Part shown: in pieces, positions 7,449 through 15,298 of the stretch
Layout: each line of letters begins with the position of its first letter
Position numbering within the stretch: the first letter of the stretch is position 1
Translations under genes and position numbers: made by a program
Notes under the pieces: model-generated
Database searches by the model: none
What the model was told of the DNA's origin: nothing
The model's input: the letters and a program-made list of their open reading frames with translations, nothing else
DNA from: CAVVKW01 sp963761705
GTDB lineage: Bacteria > Verrucomicrobiota > Verrucomicrobiia > Chthoniobacterales > JAATET01
DNA: 64,000 bases
Assembly (NCBI GenBank): GCA_963761705.1
Contig: CAVXHK010000002.1
Location: forward strand, 62,001-126,000
Direction of reading: 5' to 3'

Positions 7449-8987
7449 ATGTCCGACCACAGCACCATCCTCATTGTCGACCGCGACTCCGATTTCCTCG
7501 CTTGGACGAAAACCCAGCTCGAACGAGATGGCGTTACCGTTCTCACCGACACGGCTTCCGACACCGCCTTCAAGACCTACCAGATGGAGGTGCCCGATCT
7601 CGTCATCGTCGAGATGCACATCCATCCCTCCAGCGGTCTTGAGCTCCTCGCCCGCATCCGCAAGGACAACCCCAACGCGATGGTCATCATCACCAGCGCC
7701 CTCGGCACCACCCAGGGCGTCATCGAGTCGATGAAACTCGGAGCCTTCGACTTCGTCCGCAAGGAGCAGCTCCCCTTCACCCTCAAGATGGTCGTCGACT
7801 CCGCGCTCAAAGAACGCGCCGACCTCCGCGCCTCCACCCCCTTTAAGCCCCTCCTCACCGTCGAGGAACACAAGGAAGACATCGTCGGCAAATCCGACGC
7901 CATGCAACAGGTCTTCAAGATGATCGGCCGCGTCGCCGCCTCCGATGCCCCCGTTATGATCACGGGCGAATCCGGCTCCGGTAAAGAGCTCGTCGCCCGC
8001 GCCATCCACCATTACTCCGCCCGCAGCTCCCGCGCCTTTCTCGCCATCAACTGCGCCGCCATCCCCGAAAACTTACTCGAATCCGAACTCTTCGGCCACG
8101 AGCGCGGAGCTTTTACCGGAGCCCACAGCCAGCGCATCGGCCGCTTCGAGCAAGCCGACAAAGGCACCCTCTTCCTCGACGAAGTCGGCGAAATGCCACT
8201 CCCCGTTCAGTCCAAGCTCCTCCGCGTCCTCCAGGAGGGCGAATTCTCCCGAGTCGGCGGCAACGAAACCCTTACCACCAACGTTCGAATCGTCTGCGCC
8301 ACCAACAAGAAACTCGAAGAAGAAGTCTCCGCCAAGAATTTCCGCGAAGACCTCTTTTACCGCCTCAACGTCGTTCGAATCCACCTCCCGCCCCTCCGCG
8401 CCCGCGTCGAGGATATCCAGCTGCTCGCCGAATACTTCCTCCAGAAAGCGGCCAACCAACGCCACCGCCCCCTCCTCCAACTCTCCGAAGAAGCCGTCCG
8501 CGTCCTCGAGACCTACCCCTGGCCCGGCAACGTTCGCGAACTCGAGAATACCATCCTCCGCGCCACCGTCCTCGCGACGACCGACGTCCTTCTCCCCAAA
8601 GACATTCCCCTCGGCCTCGCTTCCAACACCGTCGACCCCCTCCAAACCGAGCGCACAACCCAGAAGACGCCCCCAACCATCTCCCCCTCCCCCTCCCCCG
8701 CTCCTGGTCCCACCGTCTTCCCCGCTTCCCCAACCCCAACCCCACCCCCACCCCCACCCCCACCCCCACCCCCGTCCATCGACAGCGCCATCGACCTTCT
8801 TTTCGACGCCGCCTCCACCGACGACGCCATCCAGCTTCTCCCCTGGTTGGAACGCGAGTTCACCTTCAAAGCGATGACCCGCACCGCCAACAACCAAGTC
8901 CAGGCGGCAAAGCTCCTCGGCATCACGAGAGCCACCCTTCGAAAGCGCCTCGAACGCAACGGTGCCCTCAACCACGACGAAGATTAA
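7449..8987 (+). CDS. Sigma-54-dependent response regulator with altered receiver
   Basis: 512 aa. It has a receiver domain at 1-125, an AAA+ sigma-54 interaction domain at about 143-375 (Walker A GESGSGKE 173-180, sigma-54 contact loop GAFTGA 220-225, Walker B TLFLDEVG), a Pro/Thr/Ser linker with a 12-Pro run, and a C-terminal Fis-type HTH (TRTANNQVQAAKLLGITRATLRKRL). The receiver keeps D11/D13 and K105, but the phospho-acceptor position carries Glu (E55 in VIVEMHIHP) instead of Asp. It should activate sigma-54 promoters, perhaps without phosphorylation. No cognate kinase is adjacent. Confidence 0.92.
   Translation: MSDHSTILIVDRDSDFLAWTKTQLERDGVTVLTDTASDTAFKTYQMEVPDLVIVEMHIHPSSGLELLARIRKDNPNAMVIITSALGTTQGVIESMKLGAFDFVRKEQLPFTLKMVVDSALKERADLRASTPFKPLLTVEEHKEDIVGKSDAMQQVFKMIGRVAASDAPVMITGESGSGKELVARAIHHYSARSSRAFLAINCAAIPENLLESELFGHERGAFTGAHSQRIGRFEQADKGTLFLDEVGEMPLPVQSKLLRVLQEGEFSRVGGNETLTTNVRIVCATNKKLEEEVSAKNFREDLFYRLNVVRIHLPPLRARVEDIQLLAEYFLQKAANQRHRPLLQLSEEAVRVLETYPWPGNVRELENTILRATVLATTDVLLPKDIPLGLASNTVDPLQTERTTQKTPPTISPSPSPAPGPTVFPASPTPTPPPPPPPPPPPSIDSAIDLLFDAASTDDAIQLLPWLEREFTFKAMTRTANNQVQAAKLLGITRATLRKRLERNGALNHDED
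8731..8774 (+). repeat. CCCCA/CCCCCA tandem repeat encoding polyproline
   Basis: Units of CCAAC, CCCCA and CCCCCA are stacked inside the linker of the sigma-54 regulator and encode a Thr-Pro stretch then about 12 prolines. The hexamer period keeps the frame, so unit number could vary without a frameshift. The opposite strand is G-rich with runs of five G. Confidence 0.8.
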
Positions 8988-9020
8988 TTCAAGGAGCGGC
9001 GGCTTTCAGCCGCCGAAGGT
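8988..9020. repeat. REP-like palindrome (CGGCGGCT-TTC-AGCCGCCG)
   Basis: A perfect 8-bp stem (8997-9004 with 9008-9015) follows the phrase TAATTCAAGGAGC. The same leading phrase precedes a related palindrome at 31287-31320, and the trailing CAGCCGCCGA also occurs at 2271-2280. Confidence 0.7.
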
Positions 9021-9905
9021 CGCATTCTCCACGCCGCCCTCCACTCCCGCTACGTCCGCAAGGGAACCACCTCATCCCGCGCCACCCTCTACGCCACCCG
9101 CGACCGCCTCCGCATCGAGGCCGCCCACCACTCTGCCCGCGTCCTCCGCGCCGAAGGCAACGCCAACTTTCCACCCGACGACCCCCGCCCCGTCGCCATT
9201 TTCTCGCACTTCGAATCCGCCGGCACGGTCAGCGATCGTACCCTCGCCTACCTCGAAGCCCTCCGCACCGTCGCCAGCGCCACCGTCTTTGTCACCACCT
9301 CCGGCGACCTCACGCGCGTCCGCCACCTCGCCGACCTCGCCATCCTCCGGACCAACGTCGGCTATGACTTCGGCTCCTGGAAAGTCGGCCTCGCCGCCGC
9401 CGGTCCCACCGTCCGCCGCCGCGGCGTCATCCTCGCCAACGACAGCGTCTTCGGCCCCCGCCGCCCCCTCGCGCCCATCTTCGACCGGATGAAATCAACC
9501 CCGTTCTGGGGACTGACCAACTCCCACGAAATCGCCCCTCACCTCCAGAGCTACTTCCTGGTCGCCACCCCGACCGTGACCGCCGCCCCGTGGTTTCGCC
9601 AATTCTGGCGCGAAGTCCGCCACGTCCCCAACGCCTACAAATACCTCATCGTCCGCTGCTACGAAATCGGCCTGTCCGAACGCGCCACCACCCAAGGCAT
9701 CACCCCCGCCGCGGCCTACCCCATCGAAAACCTCGCCCCACCCGGCGCCGACATCTCCTCTTTCAATCCAACCCAGCATTTCTGGCGCGAACTCGCCACC
9801 TCCCCCGACTTCCCCTTCCTCAAAAAAGGCATGCTCCGCCCCGAGAATCGCGCCCGCTTCCCCACCGCCGATCTCGACTCCCTCCTCGCCCGCGAATTCC
9901 CCTGA
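9018..9905 (+). CDS. Rhamnan synthesis protein F-like (RgpF family), no usable start codon
   Basis: The frame is open from immediately after the sigma-54 regulator's stop (8985-8987, same frame) to 9905. It encodes an RgpF-type polysaccharide domain: PVAIFSHFES, 'LRTNVGYDFGSWKVGL', 'VILANDSVFGP' and 'FWGLTNSHEIAPHLQSYFLV'. The family acts in rhamnose-glucose cell-wall polysaccharide assembly. No ATG, GTG or TTG occurs in frame before 9489, which is in the middle of the domain; 9018 (ATT) is given only as a nominal boundary after the palindrome. It may be 5'-truncated, use a rare start, or be made by readthrough. Confidence 0.6.
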   Translation, partial: GRILHAALHSRYVRKGTTSSRATLYATRDRLRIEAAHHSARVLRAEGNANFPPDDPRPVAIFSHFESAGTVSDRTLAYLEALRTVASATVFVTTSGDLTRVRHLADLAILRTNVGYDFGSWKVGLAAAGPTVRRRGVILANDSVFGPRRPLAPIFDRMKSTPFWGLTNSHEIAPHLQSYFLVATPTVTAAPWFRQFWREVRHVPNAYKYLIVRCYEIGLSERATTQGITPAAAYPIENLAPPGADISSFNPTQHFWRELATSPDFPFLKKGMLRPENRARFPTADLDSLLAREFP

Positions 9906-9987
9906 CCCCACTTCCTCCCAAAAAGGCCCTTCCCGCCCCCCAGCATTCCGTGCCTCCCCGGCCCGTGCCGGACCACTCGCATTCCCC

Positions 9988-11274
9988 TCACCCCTCCCCG
10001 AACAAACTCGCGATCCGCCCAGCCAATTTCCGTCGCGCCACCGAAAACGAGAAAAATCGCCGCCCCAGCTCGAAATTTACGTCACCCCATTTCTCCCGCA
10101 TCGCCGCGTTCCCCAGCACCTCCCGCGTCTGCTCCACCACCTCGTTCGTCACCAACTGAGACATCTCGATCACCTTGAACCCCAACGGATCGATGTCCCG
10201 TGCGTAGACCGCATACGAATTGACCACCACCGGTTTCCGAAAATAGATCGCCTCCAGAAACGCGTTGCCAAATCCCTCGTAACTACTCGGATAAGTCACC
10301 AGATCCGCGTGCGGATACACGTCGTTCAGCGTGTAAATTTTCCGCCCATCCTCGGTCCGCCCCCGCGCTTCCCCGACCCGGTCCCAGATGTCCACCGCGT
10401 CGATCCCCGCGTCCACGATCCGCTCCCGCAGCAGATTGAGGTATTCGTTCCCCTCGTCCCCAGCCGGATGCGAAAAGATCAGCTTGAGGCCAGGCATTTT
10501 CAGCCGTCGCAGCAATTCGATCGCGTGCTCGATCCCCTTCCGCGCCACCAGGCGAGTCGGCTGCAGCACGAGAACATCCGAATCCTTCACCCCGATCTCC
10601 GCCCGGAAATCCCGCGTGTAATCGTCGATCCCCGGGGCCGGCGTCTCGAAGTCGATCACGTTCGGGATCACCGCCGCCGGCTGACCAAACCGCTGCGCCA
10701 GTTCCCGCTGCTGCAAAGAATTGATGACCACGTGCTCGACGTTTGGCAACCGCGGCGGAAACGCCGCCCCGAGATAGTCCCCCGCCGACGTCATCGAAAA
10801 TCGCTCCCGCTCCCACGCGAAATCGTGATGGTGCGCGATCGTCGGCATTCCCGTCTCCGCCATCACCTCCGTCATCGCCAACCCCAACGGCACGTGCATC
10901 GGGATGGCCAGGATGTTCTGCGGGACCAGCATTTCCAGTTCGTAGCGCTCGATGAACCGATAGATCGAATTCTTCAGCCGGCTCTTCATTCCGTGCACCC
11001 TTCGCGAGATCTCCCGCGGCCGCGTCGTCGTCCCAAAAAGGTGCCCCTGAATATCCAGAACGTAAGGGTGCCCAAAAAAAGCGAGCGGATCCAAGTGGCT
11101 CACCGCCTCCGGCTTGTCCAGCAACCCCGCCATCCAGAAACATTCCGCTCCCTCCGCCTCCAAGATCGCCGCCCACTTCGCCGCCTCCAGCGTCACCCCA
11201 TCGGTCCCCGCGAACCGCGTCGAAATGAACCCCACCCGCTTGGGCACCCGAGTCAAAGAAACCGACAAACTCAT
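9988..11274 (-). CDS. GT4-like glycosyltransferase, putative compatible-solute enzyme
   Basis: About 428 aa, GT-B fold. The N-terminal half contains AHHHDFAWERERF and 'VINSLQQRELAQRFG'. The C-terminal half has the nucleotide-sugar binding part: 'LQPTRLVARKGIEHAIEL' and 'LVTYPSSYEGFGNAFLEAIYFRKPVV', which includes the E-x(7)-E-like motif of retaining GT4 enzymes. Start MSLSVSLTRV at 11274; an upstream start at 11376 would overlap the divergent phosphorylase gene. Clustering with GpgS, a GH13_18 phosphorylase and a HAD protein suggests glycosylation of glucosylglycerate (mannosylglucosylglycerate-like), which is inference. Confidence 0.75.
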   Translation of the reverse strand: MSLSVSLTRVPKRVGFISTRFAGTDGVTLEAAKWAAILEAEGAECFWMAGLLDKPEAVSHLDPLAFFGHPYVLDIQGHLFGTTTRPREISRRVHGMKSRLKNSIYRFIERYELEMLVPQNILAIPMHVPLGLAMTEVMAETGMPTIAHHHDFAWERERFSMTSAGDYLGAAFPPRLPNVEHVVINSLQQRELAQRFGQPAAVIPNVIDFETPAPGIDDYTRDFRAEIGVKDSDVLVLQPTRLVARKGIEHAIELLRRLKMPGLKLIFSHPAGDEGNEYLNLLRERIVDAGIDAVDIWDRVGEARGRTEDGRKIYTLNDVYPHADLVTYPSSYEGFGNAFLEAIYFRKPVVVNSYAVYARDIDPLGFKVIEMSQLVTNEVVEQTREVLGNAAMREKWGDVNFELGRRFFSFSVARRKLAGRIASLFGEG

Positions 11275-11347
11275 TTCCCGCCGAAGTGAAGCAAGAACCA
11301 AGCCCCTCGCTAAACAATCGGCCAGAAACCTGCTCCGCCCACCTCCC

Positions 11348-12976
11348 GTGCCCACCATCCAAGACCACCTCAGCACCCTCTACCCCGACACGTCCGGCCT
11401 CGACGAAGCCATCACTTCCCTCATCGAAGACTTCCGAGCCAAACACTCCCCGGCTCCAACCAAAAATGAATCCCCCCACCGCGAAGCCATTCTCATCACC
11501 TACGCCGATCAACTCACCTCCCCCGAAACCTCCCCGTTGGCCACCCTGCACGCCTTCCTCGACTCTCGACTCTCGGATCTCGACTACGATTTGACCCTCC
11601 ACCTCCTCCCGTTCTACCCGAGTTCCTCCGACGACGGATTCAGCGTCATGGATTACACGTCGGTCGACCCCGCCAACGGCACGTGGGACGACATCGCGGC
11701 GCTCAACGCCGAGTTCCCTCTCATGTTCGACGCCGTCTTCAACCATGCTTCCGTCCAAGGCACCTGGTTCGAAAAATTCTCCGCCCAAGAGCCCGGTTGG
11801 GAGACCACCTTCTTCACCGTCGCGGGCACCCCCGACCTTCGCGACGTCGTCCGTCCCCGCACCCACCCGCTCCTGACCACCTTTCCCACCGCCGCCGGTC
11901 AGAAGCAGGTCTGGACGACCTTCAGCGCCGATCAAGCCGACCTGAATCTCGCCGACCACTGTGTCCTCCTTCGCCTTCTCGACATCCTTCTTCTCTACGT
12001 CGCCCGCGGTGCCCGCTTCATCCGCCTCGACGCCATCGCCTTTCTCTGGAAAATCCCGGGCACCCCCTGCATTCACCTCCCCGAAACCCATCGCGTCATT
12101 CAGGTCATGCGCGCCGTCCTCGACCAAGCCGCCCCGCACGCCCGGCTCATCACGGAGACCAACGTCCCGCACGCCGACAACGTTTCCTACTTCGGCGACG
12201 GCACCAACGAAGCGAGCCTGGTCTACAATTTTGCCCTCCCACCCCTCGTTCTCCACACCCTCACCACCGGCGACGCCACGAAACTCACAGCTTGGGCCAA
12301 AACGCTCACCCTCCCGTCCGCGGAGACAACTTTTTTCAACTTCCTCGCGTCCCACGACGGCATCGGCGTCAACCCAGCCCGCGGCATCCTCGACCAGGCC
12401 GAAATCGACAACCTCGTCGCGACCGTCCTAGACCACGGCGGCTTCGTGAATTACAAGATCCTCCCCGACGGAACGCAGATCCCCTACGAACTCAACGTCA
12501 ACTACTTCGACGCTCTCAACGACCCCGTCATCCCCGGCGATCAGGCCCTAGCCGCAGCCCGCTTCCTGGCGGCCCACGCCATCATGTTCGCCCTTCGAGG
12601 CATCCCCGGCATCTACTTCCACAGCCTCTTCGGCAGCCGCGGCGACCGCGAAGGAGCCATCGCCACGGGGATCAACCGCCGCATCAACCGCCAGAAGATC
12701 ACCGCGGCCGACCTCACTAACGACCTCGCCGACCGCACCACCCTTCGCGCCCAAGTCTTCGCCGGCCTCAGCGACCTCCTCACCCAACGAGCGGCCAACC
12801 CCGACTTCGACCCCCACGGCCCCCAAGAGATCCTCGACTCTCCCGCAGAGATCATCGCCGTCCAAAGGGGAGGCACCCTCTGCCTAACCAACGTCACCAG
12901 CTCCCCAACCACCTACGGCCCAATCCCACTAGACCCTTACGAAACGTTCTGGGGACCACCCGCGTCCCGCGTGTGA
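11348..12976 (+). CDS. GH13_18 sucrose phosphorylase-like enzyme, probable glucosylglycerate phosphorylase
   Basis: About 542 aa, alpha-amylase fold. Markers: DLTLHLLPFYPSSSDDGFSV, 'MFDAVFNHAS', the nucleophile in 'RFIRLDAIAFLWK', the acid/base Glu in 'LITETNVPHADNVSYFG', and 'FLASHDGIGV'. These fit the sucrose phosphorylase subfamily. That subfamily includes glucosylglycerate phosphorylases, and the nearby GpgS-like synthase favours this substrate, by context only. Such enzymes reversibly split the glucoside with phosphate to glucose 1-phosphate, recycling the solute when osmotic stress eases. Start: GTG at 11348. The 3' end runs into a REP-like palindrome. Confidence 0.85.
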   Translation: MPTIQDHLSTLYPDTSGLDEAITSLIEDFRAKHSPAPTKNESPHREAILITYADQLTSPETSPLATLHAFLDSRLSDLDYDLTLHLLPFYPSSSDDGFSVMDYTSVDPANGTWDDIAALNAEFPLMFDAVFNHASVQGTWFEKFSAQEPGWETTFFTVAGTPDLRDVVRPRTHPLLTTFPTAAGQKQVWTTFSADQADLNLADHCVLLRLLDILLLYVARGARFIRLDAIAFLWKIPGTPCIHLPETHRVIQVMRAVLDQAAPHARLITETNVPHADNVSYFGDGTNEASLVYNFALPPLVLHTLTTGDATKLTAWAKTLTLPSAETTFFNFLASHDGIGVNPARGILDQAEIDNLVATVLDHGGFVNYKILPDGTQIPYELNVNYFDALNDPVIPGDQALAAARFLAAHAIMFALRGIPGIYFHSLFGSRGDREGAIATGINRRINRQKITAADLTNDLADRTTLRAQVFAGLSDLLTQRAANPDFDPHGPQEILDSPAEIIAVQRGGTLCLTNVTSSPTTYGPIPLDPYETFWGPPASRV

Positions 12977-13032
12977 GCCGCGGCGTCCCGCCGCATCACC
13001 CCGGCAAATCGAGCGAAGCGAGAGAGCCGAAC
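12958..13032. repeat. REP-like element between convergent genes
   Basis: It contains GCGGC-GTCCC-GCCGC and CGCG-TCC-CGCG hairpins and the tail AATCGAGCGAAGCGAGAGAG, also seen at 53921-53940. It forms the last codons of both convergent genes: the phosphorylase ends PPASRV and the HAD protein ends SLASLDLPG. Confidence 0.65.
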
Positions 13033-13712
13033 ACCCGCACCCCGGCCTCTCCCCACCCCCCATCCTCGCCAAACCAGAAAGTCCCCCACCCCGCAGCCCT
13101 CGCCGGCACCACGTCATTATCCTCCCGGTCCCCGATCATCATCACCTCACCCCCAGCGATCCCCCGGTGCGCCAACCGCGCCGAAATCATCCGGAACACG
13201 TGCGGATTCGGTTTCGAGAATCCACTCTCAAACGACCAGACACACAACTCCGGCTCGAACCACCCCACCTCCACCCCGCACTCCGCCAACTCCCGCAGCG
13301 TGTAAGCCTGCGCGTTCGAAGCGATTCCCAGCAGAATCCCCCGTTCCCGGCACGCCGCCAGAAAGTCCACCGCCCCCTCCATCACCCGCAGGCTCCGTTG
13401 CAGCTGCATGTGCTGAAATAAGAATTCCGCTTCCCCCTTCGCCGACAGCGCCCCGAGTTCCGGCAGCACCCGCCGCATCACGCCCCGCCACACCACCTCA
13501 GGAAACTCCACCCCCAGACGCTCGGCCACCGAGTGATCTCGCTCCACCACCGCCCGGCACCCTGAATTGAACCCCGACAGACCGAGCACCGGCGTCTCAC
13601 CAAAAGCTGCCGAGTGTAATTCCGCCCACCGCTGCTCCGCGTCCGTCGGCCCCGGCCCCACCTCGAGCAGCGTTCGATAAACGTCACAAATCACTGCCTT
13701 CATCCCCGTCAT
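12996..13712 (-). CDS. HAD-superfamily hydrolase (HAD-IA)
   Basis: 238 aa. Motif I reads CDVYRTLLE, with the nucleophile Asp but Tyr at the second Asp position, as in L-2-haloacid dehalogenase-type members. Motif II is 'GIASNAQAY', motif III is 'SKPNPHVF', and motif IV is 'VMMIGDREDNDVVPARAAG'. The start at 13712 overlaps the upstream GT gene by ATGA, so the two are translationally coupled. In this cluster it could be the glucosyl-3-phosphoglycerate phosphatase, but the D-x-Y motif makes phosphatase activity uncertain. The C-terminal nine residues come from a REP-like repeat. Confidence 0.8.
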   Translation of the reverse strand: MTGMKAVICDVYRTLLEVGPGPTDAEQRWAELHSAAFGETPVLGLSGFNSGCRAVVERDHSVAERLGVEFPEVVWRGVMRRVLPELGALSAKGEAEFLFQHMQLQRSLRVMEGAVDFLAACRERGILLGIASNAQAYTLRELAECGVEVGWFEPELCVWSFESGFSKPNPHVFRMISARLAHRGIAGGEVMMIGDREDNDVVPARAAGWGTFWFGEDGGWGEAGVRVFGSLASLDLPG

Positions 13713-15250
13713 TCCATCAAAATCGGGAACAGGTACCCAGCCCCCAATCGTTCCCCGATCATCGCCTCCTGAATCTCCCGACCCTCCCGCTCACGAAGGC
13801 ACCCCCGAGCGAACAAATCCCAAAACCGCCCCGCGTAAGCCCCGACGCCGAGATTCCCCTCAACGCCCTCCGGCCAAGGCGTCGCCCGCAATTCCCCCGT
13901 CCACTCCGCCATCCCCGGATTCAGCCCCGCGCTGGCCGCCCGCGACACCCCCGGATCCACCGCCAGCACCTCCAACTGCCCCGCCAAAGTCAACCGCCCA
14001 AAAGCAACCCGAGGGGTCAGTCCGCTCTTTGACTCAGAATCGCAGCCAATTTGCCATTCCGGCGGCTGCGCCAGCCCCTTCACTTCCGCCGGTAAACCCT
14101 CGCTCCACCGTGAAAGAACCTCCGCCTGCCGTCTCGTCTCCGCCTCAGAATCCAATAATTCAGCCGCCACCCAGACCTCGCCGTAAGACTGCGGAAACCC
14201 AAATCCCCACCCCTCAAGATCTGGCATCACGTTCGACAACCGCCGCCCCACCAGCGGCTTCCCCGCCGCCGCGGCTTCCAAATACGGCAGCCCAAATCCC
14301 TCTTGGACCGACGTCATCACCACCGCCTCCGCCGCGCCGACGATGCCCTCCACGGTGGGGCGGCGAGTCCCGTCCCCGCCCATTTCTTCCCCAGCTAGCA
14401 CGGCAAACCGAACCCGCCATCCCCCGTCGCGAGCTGCGTGCTCCAACGCTTGCGCATACCCTGCCTCCGCCGCCGAACTCACCCCCGCCGTCGTCACCAG
14501 CCACCCCTTGGGTCGGAACCAACGGTGAAGCAGCACCGCCTCCGCCAGGTTCTTCCGCCGCAAGAAACGCGTCGCCGCTACCCAATAGTCCCCGGTTACC
14601 CCCCAGCGCTCACGAAGCCACCGCCGGGTATCTTCATCCCTCCGCACCTCCGCCTCTCGCCGTCCGAAAGAAACCGGATTCGGCCAAACCTCCGCGCCGG
14701 TTAACCCCCGAGCGTCCAAACCATTGATCACCACGTGCCGCAGCTTCGGTGAAAAAATCACGTCACCCAATTCGCTCAACGAGGTCGCCCCAGCGGCCCG
14801 CATTTCCTGCCACCGCGACCACCGATTTTCGAGCCAGAAATCGTGGTGATGCGACACCACCCGCGCCCCATCCTCCGCCCATCGCACCACCTCCTGAGCC
14901 AGCCACCAGCTCCGCCCCAATCCCAGATTGTGCGCCCACACCACGTCCCCCGTCCCGATCCACCGCATCCTCTCGCTACCGCCCGCACCGCCGTACCCGC
15001 AACGCTCATCCACCACCAACCGCAACTCCGCACCCGCCTCGGTAATCGCTCCCCGCAAGGCCGCCACCCAATCCTCCGCCCCACCCTCACCAACCAGCAA
15101 AGTCACCCGTCGCAACCCACCAGCCCGCACGATCTCCGGCAACGCCATTTCGATCACCCGCCGCACGCCGCCAGGACGCAGGTGATAATGAACGACCACC
15201 AAATGGCTCGAATCCAGCTTCTCCGTCCGATTCACTTCCCGTCCCCCCAT
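13709..15250 (-). CDS. Glycosyltransferase family 4-like protein
   Basis: About 513 aa. N-terminal HYHLRPGGVRRVIE resembles the Gly-rich loop of GT-B enzymes. Mid-protein HHHDFWLENRW parallels HHHDFAWERERF of the neighbouring GT at 9988-11274, suggesting related acceptors. 'ATRFLRRKNLAEAVLL' and 'MTSVQEGFGLPYLEAAAAGKPLVG' form the nucleotide-sugar site. About 130 extra C-terminal residues have no recognised domain. Coupled to the downstream HAD gene by ATGA. Start 15250 (MGGREV); 15268 is possible. The donor sugar is unknown. Confidence 0.75.
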   Translation of the reverse strand: MGGREVNRTEKLDSSHLVVVHYHLRPGGVRRVIEMALPEIVRAGGLRRVTLLVGEGGAEDWVAALRGAITEAGAELRLVVDERCGYGGAGGSERMRWIGTGDVVWAHNLGLGRSWWLAQEVVRWAEDGARVVSHHHDFWLENRWSRWQEMRAAGATSLSELGDVIFSPKLRHVVINGLDARGLTGAEVWPNPVSFGRREAEVRRDEDTRRWLRERWGVTGDYWVAATRFLRRKNLAEAVLLHRWFRPKGWLVTTAGVSSAAEAGYAQALEHAARDGGWRVRFAVLAGEEMGGDGTRRPTVEGIVGAAEAVVMTSVQEGFGLPYLEAAAAGKPLVGRRLSNVMPDLEGWGFGFPQSYGEVWVAAELLDSEAETRRQAEVLSRWSEGLPAEVKGLAQPPEWQIGCDSESKSGLTPRVAFGRLTLAGQLEVLAVDPGVSRAASAGLNPGMAEWTGELRATPWPEGVEGNLGVGAYAGRFWDLFARGCLREREGREIQEAMIGERLGAGYLFPILME

Positions 15251-15261
15251 CCCCCATCCCC

Positions 15262-15298
15262 AAATCATAAATCATCAATCGTAAATCATAAATAATCA
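15262..15298. repeat. AT-rich AAATCATA-type direct repeats in divergent promoter region
   Basis: Four to five imperfect copies of AAATCAT(A) fill the short gap between the divergent GT4 gene and the GpgS-like gene. In GC-rich surroundings this is the likely promoter or operator zone; no clean -10/-35 pair can be fixed. Confidence 0.5.

Noticed and set aside
10283..12355. 690-codon frame on the minus strand
   Set aside because: Antisense shadow of the GH13_18 gene with low-complexity Gly/Glu/Val composition; no domain visible.
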